64,000 nucleotides of DNA from JAEUJM01 sp044221555. GTDB taxonomy: Bacteria > Actinomycetota > Acidimicrobiia > Acidimicrobiales > DATDAH01. Location of the stretch: positions 343,626 to 407,625 of the forward strand of contig JBGAOY010000003.1 of assembly GCA_044221555.1 (NCBI GenBank), in the 5' to 3' direction. Below, piece by piece: positions 8,876-16,043 of this stretch (position 1 is its first letter; every line of letters begins with the position of its first letter). The translations under genes and the position numbers were made by a program. The notes beneath the pieces are model-generated. The model had not been told where the DNA came from, ran no database searches, and was given only the letters and a program-made list of their open reading frames with translations.

Positions 8876-9120
8876 GCCCCCGGCACCCGCCGGCTGGGGC
8901 AGGCCGACGCGCCCTGTTTCCCGATCGTCGGTAACGCCTTCGTCACGATCGCCGGCACCCGCTCGTCTCCCGGTCGCGCCGCCGGGTAGGTGCCGGTCAT
9001 GGGGATGTCGAGAGCGGACGGCCATCGGAGGGCGCGGGCACGACGGCGGGCACGGGCACGATGTCTCGCCCACGCCGCCGCGGAACGCCTCGCCCGCCTC
9101 ATCGCCGGGCCCGTCGGCCC

Positions 9121-9492
9121 GTGACCACGAACCTCGTCGTCGCCTACGCCCTCCTGCTCTTCGTGGCGGTGCTGTTCTCCGGCCTGGCAATGCGCACCCA
9201 GTTCGAGGGGAAGTGGTCTCACCGTGCGGTCGAGCAGCTCGTGGCGCACCGTACGGACCCAGCGTTCGACAGGGCCTCCCTGTCATCGGCCCTTTGCGAG
9301 GAGCTATCTCGTCGACGAGCGAGAGAGTGCCGCGCGACGCCAGAACTACGTGAACGCCCGCTTGGCGCGGACGGTGCTGCGGCCCCGGACCCGGATGTCC
9401 CTGGCCTTCTCAGCAGCCTCGGCGGTGGAGCGGTGTCGGACTCGGTGCTGCGCTACCGGGGTGAGCTCGGCAACCTACCATTAGTTGACTGA
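9121..9492 (+). pseudogene. 5' fragment of a sensor histidine kinase, frameshifted and truncated
   Basis: A GTG start gives a transmembrane helix (VVAYALLLFVAVLFSGLAM) and the beginning of an extracytoplasmic sensor region. At about 9290 similarity passes to the next frame (SYLVDERESAARRQNYVNAR, then LARTVLRP) and at about 9395 it returns to the first (DVPGLLSSLGGGAVSDSVLR, then YRGEL). This order matches the periplasmic part of actinobacterial sensor kinases. Nothing of the second helix, HAMP, HisKA or ATPase domains remains. The frame ends inside the left arm of the palindrome before the MarR gene, so the truncation point and that regulatory site coincide. Confidence 0.55.
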
Positions 9493-9515
9493 CTCAATCA
9501 ACTAATGGTAGGTTG
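9471..9515. promoter_or_regulatory. Perfect 18-bp inverted repeat before the MarR gene, probable operator
   Basis: The left arm CAACCTACCATTAGTTGA (9471-9488) and the right arm TCAACTAATGGTAGGTTG (9498-9515) are exact reverse complements with a 9-base spacer, and the right arm ends five bases before the GTG of the MarR gene. AT-rich dyads of this sort close to the start are usual autoregulatory operators of MarR proteins. A weak promoter can be read inside it (TTGACT at 9485, TAGGTT at 9510, 19-base spacer), which would make the mRNA nearly leaderless. The function is inferred; the symmetry is seen. Confidence 0.75.
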
Positions 9516-9520
9516 GCGGC

Positions 9521-10045
9521 GTGGCCATCGACGGGATCGAGGACGTGCGCCGGCCGTTGGCACAACTGCTGCGCCTCGGCGCCAGCCGGAAGGTGCACGC
9601 ACGCCAGGCGGCGGTGGCGGGTGCGGCGGTCACCGCTCCGGGCGCAGCGCTGCTGGCGATCCTGGTGGAGCAGGGGCCGCTCAGCCTGAGCGACCTGGCC
9701 CGGGAGACCGACATGGATCCCGGCGCCGCCAGCCGCCAGGTGAAGGCCCTCGAGGAGGCGGGTCTCGTCGAGCGGGGTGGGCGAGACGGCGATGCGCGCG
9801 TGCAGGTGCTGCGAGTCACCGCCGCAGGGCGGGACGTGCGGGGCCGGATCGCTGAGGTGCAGGACCGCCACATGGCCGACGTCCTCGAGGGTTGGAGCGC
9901 CGACGAGCGGGCCCAGTTCGCCCGGCTGCTCGCCCGGTTCGTCGACGACCTCCGCGCCATCGAGTACCGCCCCAACCACGAACGCACCGAAGTCGACCGC
10001 ACCGATCTCGAACGCACTGATCTCGAACGACGGGAACCCGCCTGA
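9521..10045 (+). CDS. MarR family transcriptional regulator
   Basis: A protein of 174 residues with a winged helix-turn-helix between about residues 45 and 105: ALLAILVEQGPLSLSDLARE, then the recognition part DPGAASRQVKALEEAGLVER, then the wing GGRDGDARVQVLRVTAAG. Helices on both sides would form the dimer interface. MarR proteins bind palindromic operators as dimers and usually release DNA on binding a small phenolic or related ligand. The tail has an unusual repeat of D-L-E-R-T, which looks like a local duplication. It is the first gene of a four-gene overlapping operon, and its stop shares a base with the ATG of the amidohydrolase. The 18-bp dyad directly upstream is its likely operator, so I infer autoregulation and control of the operon. 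Confidence 0.85.
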   Translation: MAIDGIEDVRRPLAQLLRLGASRKVHARQAAVAGAAVTAPGAALLAILVEQGPLSLSDLARETDMDPGAASRQVKALEEAGLVERGGRDGDARVQVLRVTAAGRDVRGRIAEVQDRHMADVLEGWSADERAQFARLLARFVDDLRAIEYRPNHERTEVDRTDLERTDLERREPA

Positions 10046-11262
10046 TGCCCACGCCCACCACGAGCGTGGCCGAGCGCTACACGATCATCTCGGCGGACTG
10101 CCACGCCGGCGGCAACATGGCCGCGTACCGGGAGTTCCTCGACCCGGCCTGGCGCGACGAGTTCGACGCTTGGCGGGGGGAGTACTCGAACCCGTTCCGG
10201 GACCTGCAGGGTGACCGCCGCACCCAGAATTGGGACGACGACCGCCGCATCGCCGAGCAGGAGGCCGACGGCGTGGTGGCCGAGGTCGTGTTCCCGAACA
10301 CGGTGCCGCCGTTCTTCCCGACGGGGGCGCTGGTGGCGCGACCGCCGACCCCCGAGGAGTTCCCGCGGCGGTTGGCGGGGATCCGGGCCCACAACCGCTG
10401 GCTGGTCGAGTTCTGCGGGCGCCACCCCGAGCGCCGGGCCGGCATCGCGCAGATCTTCCTCAACGACATCGACGAGGCCATCGCCGACGTCGAGTTCGCC
10501 GCCGCCAACGGCCTGCGGGGCGGGGTGCTGTTGCCGGCGGTGCCGCCGGATGCCGGTCAGCTCGAGCCGCTGTATTCGCAGGCGTACGACCCGCTCTGGG
10601 CCGCGTGCCAGGACCTGGGCGTGGTGGTCAACCACCACTCCGGGGGTGGGGCACCGGACTACGGGCGCCACGCGGCGGCGGGGATGGTGTGGGTGGCCGA
10701 GGCCGCCTTCTGGTCCCGTCGCGCGCTGACCCACCTGATCCTGGGGGGTGTGTTCGAGCGGTTCCCCGGCTTGAAGCTGGTGCTGACCGAGCAGGGCGCG
10801 TCGTGGATCGCGCCGACGCTGACCCCGTTGGATGCGTTCCACCAGCAGGCGGCCACCACCGGGCGCATCGGCGAGCTGAAGTACGCCGCCGACGAGGTGC
10901 CGCCCCTGTCGCCCAGCGAGTACTTCCACCGCAACGTGTACGTGGCCGCCAGCTTCCCCAGCCCGGTCGACGCCGAGGCCCGCCACGACATCGGCGTCTC
11001 GCACTACCTGTGGGGCAGCGACTACCCGCATCACGAGGCCAGCTGGCCCTACACCCGCGCGCTGCTGCGGCGGTCGTTCTCCGGCACCGACCCGGCCGAG
11101 CTGCAGCAGGTGCTGGCCGGCAACGCCGCCGAGGTCTACGACTTCGACCTCGACGCGCTGGCCCCGCTGGCCGCCAAGGTCGGGCCAACCGTCGCTGAGA
11201 TCGCCGTCCCGTTGGAGTCGGTGCCGGCCGACGCCACCAGCCCCGGGTTCCACCGCGCATGA
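10045..11262 (+). CDS. Amidohydrolase family (Amidohydro_2) metal-dependent hydrolase
   Basis: A TIM-barrel hydrolase of 405 residues. The N-terminal YTIISADCHAG supplies the D-x-H strand. The middle has VVNHHSGGG and WVAEAAFWSRRALTHLILGG. Near the end, YLWGSDYPHHEASW is the conserved strand-8 block with the catalytic Asp. The family includes decarboxylases and hydrolases of aromatic acids, such as ACMSD and gamma-resorcylate decarboxylase relatives. The actual substrate is unknown; the partner SDR and the MarR regulator suggest degradation of a small, perhaps aromatic, compound. It overlaps the MarR gene by one base and the SDR gene by four, so translation is probably coupled. Confidence 0.8.
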   Translation: MPTPTTSVAERYTIISADCHAGGNMAAYREFLDPAWRDEFDAWRGEYSNPFRDLQGDRRTQNWDDDRRIAEQEADGVVAEVVFPNTVPPFFPTGALVARPPTPEEFPRRLAGIRAHNRWLVEFCGRHPERRAGIAQIFLNDIDEAIADVEFAAANGLRGGVLLPAVPPDAGQLEPLYSQAYDPLWAACQDLGVVVNHHSGGGAPDYGRHAAAGMVWVAEAAFWSRRALTHLILGGVFERFPGLKLVLTEQGASWIAPTLTPLDAFHQQAATTGRIGELKYAADEVPPLSPSEYFHRNVYVAASFPSPVDAEARHDIGVSHYLWGSDYPHHEASWPYTRALLRRSFSGTDPAELQQVLAGNAAEVYDFDLDALAPLAAKVGPTVAEIAVPLESVPADATSPGFHRA

Positions 11263-12035
11263 GGCGCTTCGAGGGGCGACGGGTGCTGGTCACGGGAGCG
11301 AGCCGGGGGATCGGCGCCGCCCTGGCGGTCGAGCTCGCTCGACAGGGCGCCGACGTGGCCATCACGGCGCGCACCCTGGACGCTCACCCCACGCTGCCGG
11401 GGTCGCTGAACGAGACGGCCGCCGCCATCGAGGCCGAGGGTCGCCGGGCGGTGACGGTCGTGGCCGATCTGGTCGACGCCGACGACCGACTGCGGATCGT
11501 GCCCGAGGCCGAGGCCGGGCTGGCCGGGCCGCTCGACATCCTGGTCAACAACGCCGCCGCGGCCATCTACCAGCCGCTCGCGGACTTCCCGCTGAAGCGG
11601 CGGCGCCTGATCTTCGAGGCCAACGTCCACGCGCCGCTCGACCTGGCCCAGGCGGTCGTCCCCGGCATGGTCGAGCGGGGCGAGGGGTGGATCGTCAACC
11701 TGTCCTCCGGCAGCGCCGACGCCCGATCCGGGCCGCCCTTCGCGGACAGCGCCCTCGGCTCGACCCTCGGCATCTACGGCGCCAGCAAGGCCGCCCTCAA
11801 CCGCCTCACCAACGCCCTGGCCGAGGAGCTGTGGGGCACCGGCGTCCGGGTCAACACGGTCGAGCCCCGCTCGGCCGTGCACTCCGAGGGCGCGGACGCG
11901 CTGCTCGACGGGGCCCTCGACGACGACCAGTTCGAGTCGATGGCCGACATGGTCGCCGGCATCCTCGAATGCTGTGACTGCGCCCCGGAGCTCACCGGCC
12001 GGCGCCTCATCAGCCTCGACATGATCGGGAAGTGA
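11259..12035 (+). CDS. Short-chain dehydrogenase/reductase (SDR)
   Basis: A classical SDR of 258 residues with a Rossmann fold. It carries the cofactor motif TGASRGIG (residues 13-20), NNAA near residue 90, a catalytic Ser in NLSSGS, and the active-site YGASK pair near residue 170. It should oxidise or reduce a hydroxyl or keto group using NAD(P)(H); an Arg directly after the glycine motif strand (TAR) hints at NADP. It starts within an ATGA overlap with the amidohydrolase and ends in a GTGA overlap with the DegT-fold gene, so it is the third member of the MarR-controlled operon. Confidence 0.85.
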   Translation: MRRFEGRRVLVTGASRGIGAALAVELARQGADVAITARTLDAHPTLPGSLNETAAAIEAEGRRAVTVVADLVDADDRLRIVPEAEAGLAGPLDILVNNAAAAIYQPLADFPLKRRRLIFEANVHAPLDLAQAVVPGMVERGEGWIVNLSSGSADARSGPPFADSALGSTLGIYGASKAALNRLTNALAEELWGTGVRVNTVEPRSAVHSEGADALLDGALDDDQFESMADMVAGILECCDCAPELTGRRLISLDMIGK

Positions 12036-13273
12036 CCGTGGGAGACATCCGCCGCATCGAGTACTCGGGGTCGGTCCACGACGAGGAGGAGATCGACGCG
12101 GTCGTGTCCGTGCTGCGGGGCGGGCCGACGGCCCTGCGCATCGGCAAGCACGTCCGCGGGTTCGAACGAGGCGTCGCCGACCTGTTCGGCAAGGCCAAGG
12201 GGGTGATGGTCAACTCCGGCTCGTCCGCCCTCTACCTCGCGGTCGAGCTCCTGGCCCTGGAGCCCGGTGACGAGGTCCTCACCTCGCCGCTCACCTTCTC
12301 CACCGACATCGCCCCGCTGGTCCGCGCCGGGCTGGTGCCGGTGTTCGTCGACGTCGAGCGCGACACCTACAACCTCGACGTCGACGCGGTCGAGGCCATG
12401 ATCGGGCCCCGGACCAGGGCGATCCTGGCCCCCAACCTGATCGGCAACGCCCCCGACTGGGACCGCCTCCGCGCCATCGCCGACACCCACGGCCTCCAGC
12501 TCGTCGAGGACAGCTGCGACTCCCTCGGGGCCGTCCTGCGGGGCACCCCCACCGGCACCCGCGCCGACATCTCGGTCACCAGCTTCGCCCTCAGCCACAT
12601 CATCACCGCGGCCGGAACCGGCGGCATGGTGTGCGTCGACGACCCCGACCTGGCCGACCGGGCCCTGCTGCTGCGCCGCTGGGGCCGGCGCTCCGAGGTG
12701 CAGCTCTACGGGTCCGCGAAAGGCGTCGACCGCCGCTTCTTCTCCGAGATCGACGGCGGCGATGCGCTCGGAGTGATGGAGTACGACAACCTGTTCATCT
12801 TCGACGAGGTGGGCTGGAACTTCGAGCCCTCCGAGCTGAGCGCCGCGTTCGGTGAGGTCCAGCTGCGGAAGCTCCCGCAGAACCTGGCCACCCGCAAACG
12901 AAACTTCGCCCGCCTCTACGACGGGTTCGCCGCCCACCCCGACGCGTTCGAGCTGCCCCGCACCCTCGACGGCCTCGACACCGCCTGGCACATGTTCCCG
13001 TTGCTGATCCGCCCCGAGGCCGGCATCCGGCGATCCGACTTCCAGGCCCACATGGAGTCCCACGGCGTCGACACCCGCATGGTCTGGACCGGGAACGTGC
13101 TGCGTCAGCCCGGGTTCAAGGGCATTGCCCACCGCCAACCCGACGCCGGCCTCCCCAACGCCGACCGGGTCATGGAGTGGGGCGTGGTCCTGCCCTCCAA
13201 CCACGGCCTCGACGACGCCGACCTCGACCACATCGTGGCCACCGCCGGCGATTTCGTCGAGCGTTCGGGTTGA
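12032..13273 (+). CDS. DegT/DnrJ/EryC1-fold enzyme with His in place of the PLP lysine (RfbH/ColD-like dehydratase)
   Basis: The fold is that of sugar aminotransferases: VNSGSSALYLA, DEVLTSPLTFSTDI, and LVEDSCDSLGA with the cofactor-binding Asp. At the place of the Schiff-base lysine the sequence reads SFALSHIITAAGTGG, so His189 stands where aminotransferases have Lys. The same change marks CDP-hexose 3-dehydrase RfbH (SFYPAHHIT) and GDP-sugar dehydratase ColD, which use the cofactor for C3 deoxygenation instead of transamination. A sugar 3-dehydratase role is therefore more likely than an aminotransferase. RfbH needs an iron-sulfur reductase partner and ColD does not; no such reductase is encoded nearby. 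It is the last gene of the overlapping operon. Confidence 0.75.
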   Translation: MTVGDIRRIEYSGSVHDEEEIDAVVSVLRGGPTALRIGKHVRGFERGVADLFGKAKGVMVNSGSSALYLAVELLALEPGDEVLTSPLTFSTDIAPLVRAGLVPVFVDVERDTYNLDVDAVEAMIGPRTRAILAPNLIGNAPDWDRLRAIADTHGLQLVEDSCDSLGAVLRGTPTGTRADISVTSFALSHIITAAGTGGMVCVDDPDLADRALLLRRWGRRSEVQLYGSAKGVDRRFFSEIDGGDALGVMEYDNLFIFDEVGWNFEPSELSAAFGEVQLRKLPQNLATRKRNFARLYDGFAAHPDAFELPRTLDGLDTAWHMFPLLIRPEAGIRRSDFQAHMESHGVDTRMVWTGNVLRQPGFKGIAHRQPDAGLPNADRVMEWGVVLPSNHGLDDADLDHIVATAGDFVERSG

Positions 13274-13417
13274 CGAACCAGAGGGCGCGGCGCCGCCCCG
13301 CCCGTGGAGGCAGAAGTCGAACGCCGTGACCATCTCGTCCTCACGGTCCTCGCCCGGGTGGACGTCGGCCAGCGACCGCAGTCCTCGAAGCGCCTCGAGA
13401 TCCGCCGACGAAGGAGC

Positions 13418-14563
13418 ATGGTCCGTCGTTCTGCCCGAGCGCTCGTGGCGGTGCTCGTCGCCCTCGGCTCCCTGGTCGTCCTGCAGGGTCACGACACGCC
13501 GCCGGCCGAGGCCGCGTGCACGGCGAGCAACCTCTCGGCCACGCAGCTGAACGCGATCTTCGCCCAGCCCGGTGTCGGTCGTACCGCAACGGCACGGGGG
13601 TTCGGCGGCGGCGACTACCAGCACGTGTACGCGTTGCCGGGCGGCCGGAACCTCTGGCTGTTCCAGGACATGTTCTTCAGCAACGACGACGACCTGCGCA
13701 ACACGTTGGACTACGCGGCCCACAACGCGGGCCTCCTGCAGACCGGCAGGTGCTGGACGCTCGTCGGCGGTCCGCAGATGCACAACTTCATCGGCTCGTC
13801 CCTGACCACCCCGCTGTACCGCTGGTTCTGGCCGATGGACGGCGAGATCGGCGCGGACGGCGCGCTGTGGATCTTCGTGGCCGAGATGAGGAACCCCGAG
13901 GGCACCGGTGCCACGTGGGGCGCCCGACCGGTCGGGACGTGGGTGGCGCGGGTGCAACCGTCCACGTTGCAGGTCCTCTCGTTCGCGCCGGCGAGGAACT
14001 CGGGCACGCGACTGTACGGCTGGTCGGTGGTGAGCGACGCCAACTACTCGTACCTCTACGGCCACTGCTACCGGCAGTTCACCAACCGGGTGAACAGCGT
14101 CGATCAGTTCGACGCCGGCTGCATGCCGTCGTCGTACCTCGCCCGCGTGCCGAAAGGCCGGTTCGACGTCGCGCCCACGTACTGGAACGGGACCAGGTGG
14201 ACCACGAACCGGCACGGGGCGGCGCCCGTGATGACCCGCGGCCACGCCAACCCGATGGACGTGCAGCGCTTCGGCGACGTGTACGTGAACGTCACCAAGA
14301 TCGACGACTGGTGGGGCACCGTGATCTACGTCGACCGGGCGAGCCGGCCACAGGGGCCGTGGACGCAGGTGCACGCGATCGACGCGCTCGGGCTGCGGCG
14401 CTGCGCCGGCGAATGCGGCAACTACCACGCCCACCTGCTGCCGTATCTGGCCGGGAACGGGAAGATGATCGTGTCCCTCTCGAACGGCGGCCGGTTCGAC
14501 CTCTGGCAGCGGAACGCCTACCTGTACCGGCCCGGCTTCCTCGCGGTGTCGCTGCCGGACTGA
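13418..14563 (+). CDS. Secreted beta-propeller-like protein (DUF4185/DUF5005-like)
   Basis: AAGGAG ends two bases before the ATG at 13418, which fixes the start although the frame is open further upstream. A signal peptide of about 33 residues ends in PPAEAA. The mature part of about 345 residues is rich in Trp, Tyr, Gly and Asn and has repeated strand-like blocks such as NLWLFQDMFF, ALWIFVAEM, DVYVNVTKIDDWWGTVIYV and KMIVSLSNGG. This is the style of the DUF4185/glycosidase-like five-bladed propellers. Enzymatic activity is not evident from motifs. Six Cys in the exported part could form disulfides. It stands alone after the MarR operon and is transcribed from its own start region. Confidence 0.6.
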   Translation: MVRRSARALVAVLVALGSLVVLQGHDTPPAEAACTASNLSATQLNAIFAQPGVGRTATARGFGGGDYQHVYALPGGRNLWLFQDMFFSNDDDLRNTLDYAAHNAGLLQTGRCWTLVGGPQMHNFIGSSLTTPLYRWFWPMDGEIGADGALWIFVAEMRNPEGTGATWGARPVGTWVARVQPSTLQVLSFAPARNSGTRLYGWSVVSDANYSYLYGHCYRQFTNRVNSVDQFDAGCMPSSYLARVPKGRFDVAPTYWNGTRWTTNRHGAAPVMTRGHANPMDVQRFGDVYVNVTKIDDWWGTVIYVDRASRPQGPWTQVHAIDALGLRRCAGECGNYHAHLLPYLAGNGKMIVSLSNGGRFDLWQRNAYLYRPGFLAVSLPD

Positions 14564-14664
14564 CCACGCAGGCGGCCGGTTCGAGATGACGATCGCGGGG
14601 GCAGTCCGGGTGCCCGAGCCGCCCAGCCGAGCGCGGGTCTTCCGCTGGGTCGGGCCCGTCGTTT

Positions 14665-15699
14665 TCAGATGGTCGGAGCGTCCGCCGGGAGGCCGGGCGC
14701 CGATGCCCTTCGAGGACCGGCACACAGCCCCGCCGCCTGTGGCAGGTCGGCACCTTCCAACACTTCGGCGATGCACTGCAGCGATTGGTCGAGGACCGAC
14801 GACGGCACGTGGCGAGCGCCGAGCACTCCCGACAGCCACCCCGTGAAGCTGTCGAAGATCTCGTCGTCGGCGAGGTCGACCGCGATGGTCAAGAACTCGA
14901 AGATGTAGCTCAGGTCCTTGCGGGTGCTGCTCCATTGGGCGGGGGTGTATGTCGCCATCGCCGGGACCCGCTCGACCATGAGCGAGAGGCAGGCGGCCTG
15001 GAGGGAGTCGCCGTCGAGCTCGAGGTCCCGTGCCTCTGGCGGGGTGGGTGGCACCTCGCCGTGCGGGGGGAGGCCGGCGTCGAGCAGCGCGGCGAGGGAG
15101 GTCACCGGGGCCAGCCACCCCCGTGCACCGAGCCGTCGCGCCCGCGCATCGTCGTGACCGAACGCGGCACCCACGGCGATGGCCGGCAGCCCGACCTCGT
15201 CGACCGCGACGAAGCATCGTCGAGCCCCCGACAGGGTGAGCGGGACCGTGCAACTCACCAGGACGAGCTCGGGCTCGCGTTCGGCGGCGAAGCGCTGCAG
15301 GTCGTCCGCCGGCAGGCTGCCGCCGAGGAACGTCACGTCCCAGCCGTCGGAGCGCAGGATCTCGACGCCCATCCGGGCCGGCATCGTGTGGTGCTCCCCC
15401 TCGGCGCAGGCGACGAGCACCTCACCCCGTCGCGGACCACGGACGGCGTTCTCCAGCGAGAGGGCGCCGAGCACCCCGTCGATGACCGCCGTGGCCGCGT
15501 GCCCGTCCGCCACACTCCATCGGTTGGTCTGCCAGCGCACCCCCACCTCACGCTGCACCGGTGCCAGCAGGTCGACGATGATCTGCCGGGGGGTGGCGCC
15601 GTCCGCCAGCAGTCCGAGAGCGAAGGCAATGGCGGGGCGCGGCAAACCGTCGCCGGCGAGCTCGAGCAGGTGCGCGACGGATCCCTCGGCGGTCGTCAT
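14665..15699 (-). CDS. CarH-like cobalamin (B12)-binding sensor protein without a DNA-binding domain
   Basis: Residues 1-80 form the four-helix cap found before B12-binding domains: LLAPVQREVGVRW, then RWSVADGHAAT. Trp56 and His67 are 11 residues apart, as in the Wx9EH motif of CarH photoreceptors, but the Glu before the His is Gly66. Residues 92-210 are the Rossmann-like B12-binding fold, with EGEHHTMPARM (His104 is the likely lower ligand), DVTFLGGSLPADDL and LVLVSCTVPL. The last 130 residues are a separate helical domain of unknown role. There is no MerR-type DNA-binding domain, so it probably signals through a partner. The start at 15699 overlaps the ABM gene by four bases, so it belongs to the REC-EAL-GGDEF operon. 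Confidence 0.75.
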   Translation of the reverse strand: MTTAEGSVAHLLELAGDGLPRPAIAFALGLLADGATPRQIIVDLLAPVQREVGVRWQTNRWSVADGHAATAVIDGVLGALSLENAVRGPRRGEVLVACAEGEHHTMPARMGVEILRSDGWDVTFLGGSLPADDLQRFAAEREPELVLVSCTVPLTLSGARRCFVAVDEVGLPAIAVGAAFGHDDARARRLGARGWLAPVTSLAALLDAGLPPHGEVPPTPPEARDLELDGDSLQAACLSLMVERVPAMATYTPAQWSSTRKDLSYIFEFLTIAVDLADDEIFDSFTGWLSGVLGARHVPSSVLDQSLQCIAEVLEGADLPQAAGLCAGPRRASAPGLPADAPTI

Positions 15700-16043
15700 C
15701 GCGCCACCACCCGGAATCGGGCGAACGACACCGGCCGGGGCGCGTCGGGGCCGCGAGCGATGCGGTCGTGTGAACGCTGGTGGCTCGGCGAGTGCAGATA
15801 GGCCGAGAAGGCCGCCGCATCGTCCCACCAGGAGACCATGACGAACCGTCCCTCATCTCGCTCGTCCGCCCAGACTTCGAGTCGGTGGAAGCCCGGCCAA
15901 CCCTCGACCTCACCCAGTCGGTCCTCGAAGGCGGCAGTGAGCGCGGCGGTGCCCTGTGGCGTGACCCGGATCTCGCTGTGTGCGACGAACGCGCCGGGAC
16001 TCGATGCCGGAGCGCCGGTGGCGGCCCGATCCGGCCCGATCAC
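15696..16043 (-). CDS. Small ABM-fold protein (antibiotic biosynthesis monooxygenase / HmoA-like)
   Basis: About 115 residues. The frame is open further upstream, but a GTG at 16043 lies in a 4-base overlap (GTGA) with the stop of the preceding gene, and the family fold begins only after it. The core reads FVAHSEIRVTPQG, GWPGFHRLEVWADERDEG, FVMVSWWDDAAAFSAYLHS and then SHQRSHDRIA. This is the dimeric ferredoxin-like ABM fold of HmoA/IsdG-type heme-degrading or quinol monooxygenases. The heme-ligand role of the histidines cannot be decided here. Its position between a cyclic-di-GMP enzyme and a cobalamin sensor, with overlaps on both sides, suggests a tetrapyrrole- or redox-related accessory role (inference). 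Confidence 0.65.
   Translation of the reverse strand: MIGPDRAATGAPASSPGAFVAHSEIRVTPQGTAALTAAFEDRLGEVEGWPGFHRLEVWADERDEGRFVMVSWWDDAAAFSAYLHSPSHQRSHDRIARGPDAPRPVSFARFRVVAR

Noticed and set aside
11774..15253. Minus-strand open frame of over 1100 codons
   Set aside because: It runs antisense to the SDR, DegT-fold and secreted protein genes and overlaps the real B12 gene in another frame, with no recognisable domain.
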